A stretch of 64,000 nucleotides of DNA from positions 682,001 to 746,000 of the forward strand of contig FSRV01000001.1 in assembly GCA_900142905.1 (NCBI GenBank), given 5' to 3'. Under the pieces are notes generated by a model that did no database searches, had not been told where the DNA came from, and saw only the letters and a program-made list of their open reading frames with translations. Of the stretch, positions 61,608-64,000 are shown one piece after another. The translations under genes and the position numbers were made by a program. This stretch comes from Burkholderia sp. GAS332 (lineage in GTDB: Bacteria; Pseudomonadota; Gammaproteobacteria; Burkholderiales; Burkholderiaceae). The number at the start of each line of letters is the position of its first letter. The first letter of the stretch is position 1.

Positions 61608-61614
61608 CGCTACC

Positions 61615-61632
61615 TTTCAAAATAATTTGAAA
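61615..61632. promoter_or_regulatory. Inverted repeat in the LysR/VOC divergent region
   Basis: TTTCAAA and TTTGAAA around ATAA form a perfect 7-bp dyad; related half-sites (CTTCAAA, ATCAAAT) follow to 61665. Location and symmetry fit a LysR operator controlling both directions. Confidence 0.55.
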
Positions 61633-61723
61633 ATGCTTCAAATGCTACGCCAATTATCAAATTGACGTGTTCCGCTCACAATGCACTCCTCGTAAACCCT
61701 TTGTGCTCTGTGCAGCCCACACC

Positions 61724-62140
61724 ATGCAACTCGATCACGCAACGATCGTCACCGCCGACCTCGATACCACGCGACGTTTCTTCGTCGACGTCGCCGGGCT
61801 GACGGACGGCGTGCGTCCGCCGTTTTCGATTGATGGTTACTGGCTGTATGCAAACGGCCGGCCGGTGATTCATCTGATTGATGCGACGGTGCCCGCCGTA
61901 GCGGGCAGGGCGGCGCCGCGCATCGACCATATCGCGTTCCGGTTGGAGAGCGCCGACGAATGGCGCGCGCTGGTGCAGCGCCTGCATGCGGCGGAGGTGC
62001 CTTATCAGCTCGCCGAAGTGCCGCAGATGGGGCCGCAGCAAGCCGAACTGCAACTGTTCGTCGCGCTCGCGCCGGGTGTGGTTATCGAATTCGTGACGGC
62101 GCTGCACCACGCTTACCACCGCTCACTCGCTCAACTTTAG
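61724..62140 (+). CDS. VOC (glyoxalase-fold) family protein
   Basis: This 138-residue protein has the two-module VOC metal-binding fold: MQLDHATIVTADLDTTRRFFVDVAGL at the start and the metal-side residues His4, His53 (VIHLIDA), His78 (IDHIAF) and a late Glu (VIEFVTA). It may be a glyoxalase, dioxygenase or binding protein. The start at 61724 is taken because it aligns with family starts; an upstream ATG has no family sequence. It is 16 bases from the MFS gene, so both are likely one operon under the LysR protein. Confidence 0.85.
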   Translation: MQLDHATIVTADLDTTRRFFVDVAGLTDGVRPPFSIDGYWLYANGRPVIHLIDATVPAVAGRAAPRIDHIAFRLESADEWRALVQRLHAAEVPYQLAEVPQMGPQQAELQLFVALAPGVVIEFVTALHHAYHRSLAQL

Positions 62141-62156
62141 AACCTGGAGTAAAAAA

Positions 62157-63326
62157 ATGCCCATTCCGTTACTGGCGCTAGCAATCAGCGCTTTCGCGAT
62201 CGGCACGACCGAATTCGTGATCATGGGCTTGCTGCCCGAGGTCGCGCGCGATCTGGCCGTGTCGATTCCGTCGGCCGGTTTGCTGGTGAGCGGCTATGCG
62301 CTCGGTGTCGCGGTCGGTGCACCCCTGCTCGCGGTGGTCACCAGCAAGATGCCGCGCAAGCTCGCGTTGCAGTTGCTGATGGGCGTGTTCATCGTCGGCA
62401 ATACGCTGTGCGCGATCGCGTCCAGCTATTCCGTGCTGATGATGGCGCGCGTGGTGACGTCGTTCGCGCATGGCTCGTTCTTTGGCATCGGCGCGGTGGT
62501 GGCGGCTTCGCTCGTGCCGGCTGAGAAGCGGGCGAGCGCGATTGCGCTGATGTTCACCGGCTTGACGCTGGCGAATGTGCTCGGCGTGCCGTTCGGCACT
62601 TTCGTCGGCCAGGAATTCGGCTGGCGCGCGGCGTTCTGGATCGTCAGCGCGTTCGGGGTCCTGTCGCTGGCGGGCGTGACGTTGCTGGTGCCGAATCGTC
62701 ATGACTCCGGCCCCGTTGGCTTGGGCCATGAAGTGCGTGTGCTGAAGGACCCCCAAGTCTGGACCGCGCTTGCGATGACCGTGCTTGGCTTCGGCGGCGT
62801 GTTCGTGGTGTTCACCTATATCGCGCCGATTCTCGAACAGGTCAGTGGTTTCTCGCCGCGTGGCGTGACGCTGATTCTGGTGTTGTTCGGGATGGGTCTC
62901 ACGATCGGCAATACCGTGGGTGGCAAGCTGGCGGACCGCGCGCTGATGCCTTCGCTGATGGGCATTCTGGTTGCGCTCGCAGTGGTGATGGCGATCTTCG
63001 CGCGCACCAGTCATTCGCAGGTAGCCGCGGCGATTACCATTTTCGTGTGGGGCATTGCGGCGTTCGCGACGGTGCCCCCGTTGCAGATGCGCGTGGTCGA
63101 GAAGGCCGCTGCGGCGCCGAATCTGGCTTCGACGTTGAACATCGGCGCGTTCAATGTCGGCAATGCGGGCGGCGCGTGGCTCGGCGGTCTGGTGATCAAT
63201 CACGGCCACTCGCTCGATACGCTGCCGTGGGTCGCGGCGGCAGTCAGCGTGGCGGCGTTGCTGCTGACGTGGTTCGCGGCGCGGATGGATGCGCCGCCGG
63301 CATCGACCGTCGCGCAGCGGGCTTGA
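62157..63326 (+). CDS. MFS transporter (AraJ/YdhP-like exporter)
   Basis: The 389-residue protein has 12 predicted membrane helices and the DHA1-type MFS motifs FAIGTTEFVIMGLLPEVA (residues about 12-29) and FGTFVGQEFGWRAAFW. AraJ/YdhP-like proteins export sugars, purines or drugs. Next to a VOC protein and a LysR regulator, a role in detoxifying and exporting one compound is plausible. GGAG precedes the ATG. Substrate unknown. Confidence 0.9.
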   Translation: MPIPLLALAISAFAIGTTEFVIMGLLPEVARDLAVSIPSAGLLVSGYALGVAVGAPLLAVVTSKMPRKLALQLLMGVFIVGNTLCAIASSYSVLMMARVVTSFAHGSFFGIGAVVAASLVPAEKRASAIALMFTGLTLANVLGVPFGTFVGQEFGWRAAFWIVSAFGVLSLAGVTLLVPNRHDSGPVGLGHEVRVLKDPQVWTALAMTVLGFGGVFVVFTYIAPILEQVSGFSPRGVTLILVLFGMGLTIGNTVGGKLADRALMPSLMGILVALAVVMAIFARTSHSQVAAAITIFVWGIAAFATVPPLQMRVVEKAAAAPNLASTLNIGAFNVGNAGGAWLGGLVINHGHSLDTLPWVAAAVSVAALLLTWFAARMDAPPASTVAQRA

Positions 63327-63562
63327 ATGTGCGTGGGCACGCCGGATATCCCAGGAGGTGCGCGAGTGTGCGCGTAGGCGTGCTCGAGCGCGTCCGGGCC
63401 CGAACACGCCCATATGAAAAATTCGCACAAGCTTTGCGAGAATCGTCCTCCGCAATGCTGATAACAGTGTGAAGATAACTTCGTTGGGCGTAGCAAGCCG
63501 CGATGCTATCTTGCTTCCACTAACCGCTTGCCCGCCGTCCGGCGGCGTTCCTGGAGGCAGTC

Positions 63563-64000
63563 ATGCATTCCCCGCTTGCGCTGGTTCGCGATCCCACGGC
63601 TGACACCGTAGCGTCGTCGCGTGCCGCTGAACCTTTCGATGCGCTTGAACATCTGGTCGGCGTGAATCTCGCCCGCTTGCGCGCCGAGCGCCAACTGTCG
63701 CTCGACGCCCTGGCCCGCGCCTCGGGCGTCTCGCGAGCGATGCTCGCACAGATCGAGTCGGCGCGCAGCGTGCCGTCGATCAAGGTGCTGTGCAAGGTGG
63801 CATCGGCGTTGAAGGTATCGGTGGCGGCGTTTTTGCGGCGTCACGCGACCAACGGCTTCGAGCATTTGCCGGCGGAGCGGTCGTCGCGCCTCGTCAGTTC
63901 GAATGGGCGCTACTCGGCCCGGCCGCTGTATCCGGATGCCGAGCCGACCGCCGCCGAGTTTCACGAGTTGCGTATCGCGCCGCTGCATACCGAGGCCGGC
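63563..64000 (+). CDS. XRE-family transcriptional regulator (3' end outside the window)
   Basis: The first 146 residues are visible. A Xre-type helix-turn-helix lies at residues about 30-90 (NLARLRAERQLSLDALARASGVSRAMLAQIESARSVPSIKVLCKVASAL). The segment after it (SSRLVSSNGRYSARPLYP) is the usual link to a C-terminal cupin domain, so this is probably an XRE-cupin regulator. The ATG at 63563 follows GGAGG by nine bases. No other gene is adjacent in the window to suggest a target. Confidence 0.88.
   Translation, partial: MHSPLALVRDPTADTVASSRAAEPFDALEHLVGVNLARLRAERQLSLDALARASGVSRAMLAQIESARSVPSIKVLCKVASALKVSVAAFLRRHATNGFEHLPAERSSRLVSSNGRYSARPLYPDAEPTAAEFHELRIAPLHTEAG

Overview
The window is chromosomal DNA of a high-GC betaproteobacterium, most likely Burkholderiaceae and probably Paraburkholderia. 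This rests on the whole set of proteins and on gene orders familiar from that family: dusB-fis-purH-ruvC-ruvA-ruvB, miaB-phoH-ybeY-corC-lnt, rplM-rpsI-erpA-anmK-tyrS-dtd, and an Entner-Doudoroff cluster under a HexR-type regulator. I see no insertion sequence, prophage, CRISPR array or tRNA. Most of the window is core genome.

Layout. 1-3.7 kb: a truncated GntR/FadR-type regulator facing a DctA-type carboxylate transporter, then allantoicase and ureidoglycolate lyase (purine catabolism). Operator-like palindromes lie between regulator and transporter. 3.9-14 kb: fur, bamE, dapB, a TolQ/TolR-like pair, leuS, lptE, holA, proA and a HemJ-like membrane protein. 14.05-18.5 kb: an AT-rich 550-base gap and a 1280-residue trimeric autotransporter adhesin with nearly identical stalk repeats. 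18.6-24.5 kb: hexR facing edd-eda, then gluconate permease and gluconokinase. Together these take gluconate to pyruvate and glyceraldehyde 3-phosphate, and two matching HexR-like boxes sit between hexR and edd. 24.6-33 kb: purB, a LysR regulator, glutamate dehydrogenase, the glutamate/aspartate ABC transporter gltIJKL, and a YafJ-type glutamine amidotransferase.

33.2-43.4 kb: pyrC, a DUF3025 protein, RNase P RNA, an OsmC protein, then a 680-base gap holding a strong promoter, a short structured RNA and a terminator. After it come rplM-rpsI, erpA, anmK, tyrS, dtd, an octamer tandem repeat, a histidine phosphatase and an MpaB-type oxygenase. 43.4-53.7 kb: ruvB, ruvA, a LysE exporter, ruvC, purH, fis, dusB, ubiH, pepP and a glutathione S-transferase. 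53.8-60.5 kb: lnt, corC, a ChaC-type cyclotransferase, ybeY, phoH and miaB, all on the minus strand. 60.6-64 kb: a LysR regulator facing a VOC protein and an MFS exporter, then the start of an XRE-family regulator.

The most interesting item is the roughly 90-nt RNA at 36489-36577. It has a TTGCGT-17-TATAAT promoter, a hairpin whose loop reads TCCTCCTTT (the anti-Shine-Dalgarno tail of 16S rRNA), and an intrinsic terminator. It looks like a small RNA able to bind ribosome-binding sites, and an 8-bp inverted repeat lies just upstream of its promoter. Next in interest are the variable adhesin stalk, the 11-copy octamer repeat at 41529-41616, and the paired HexR and GntR operator candidates.
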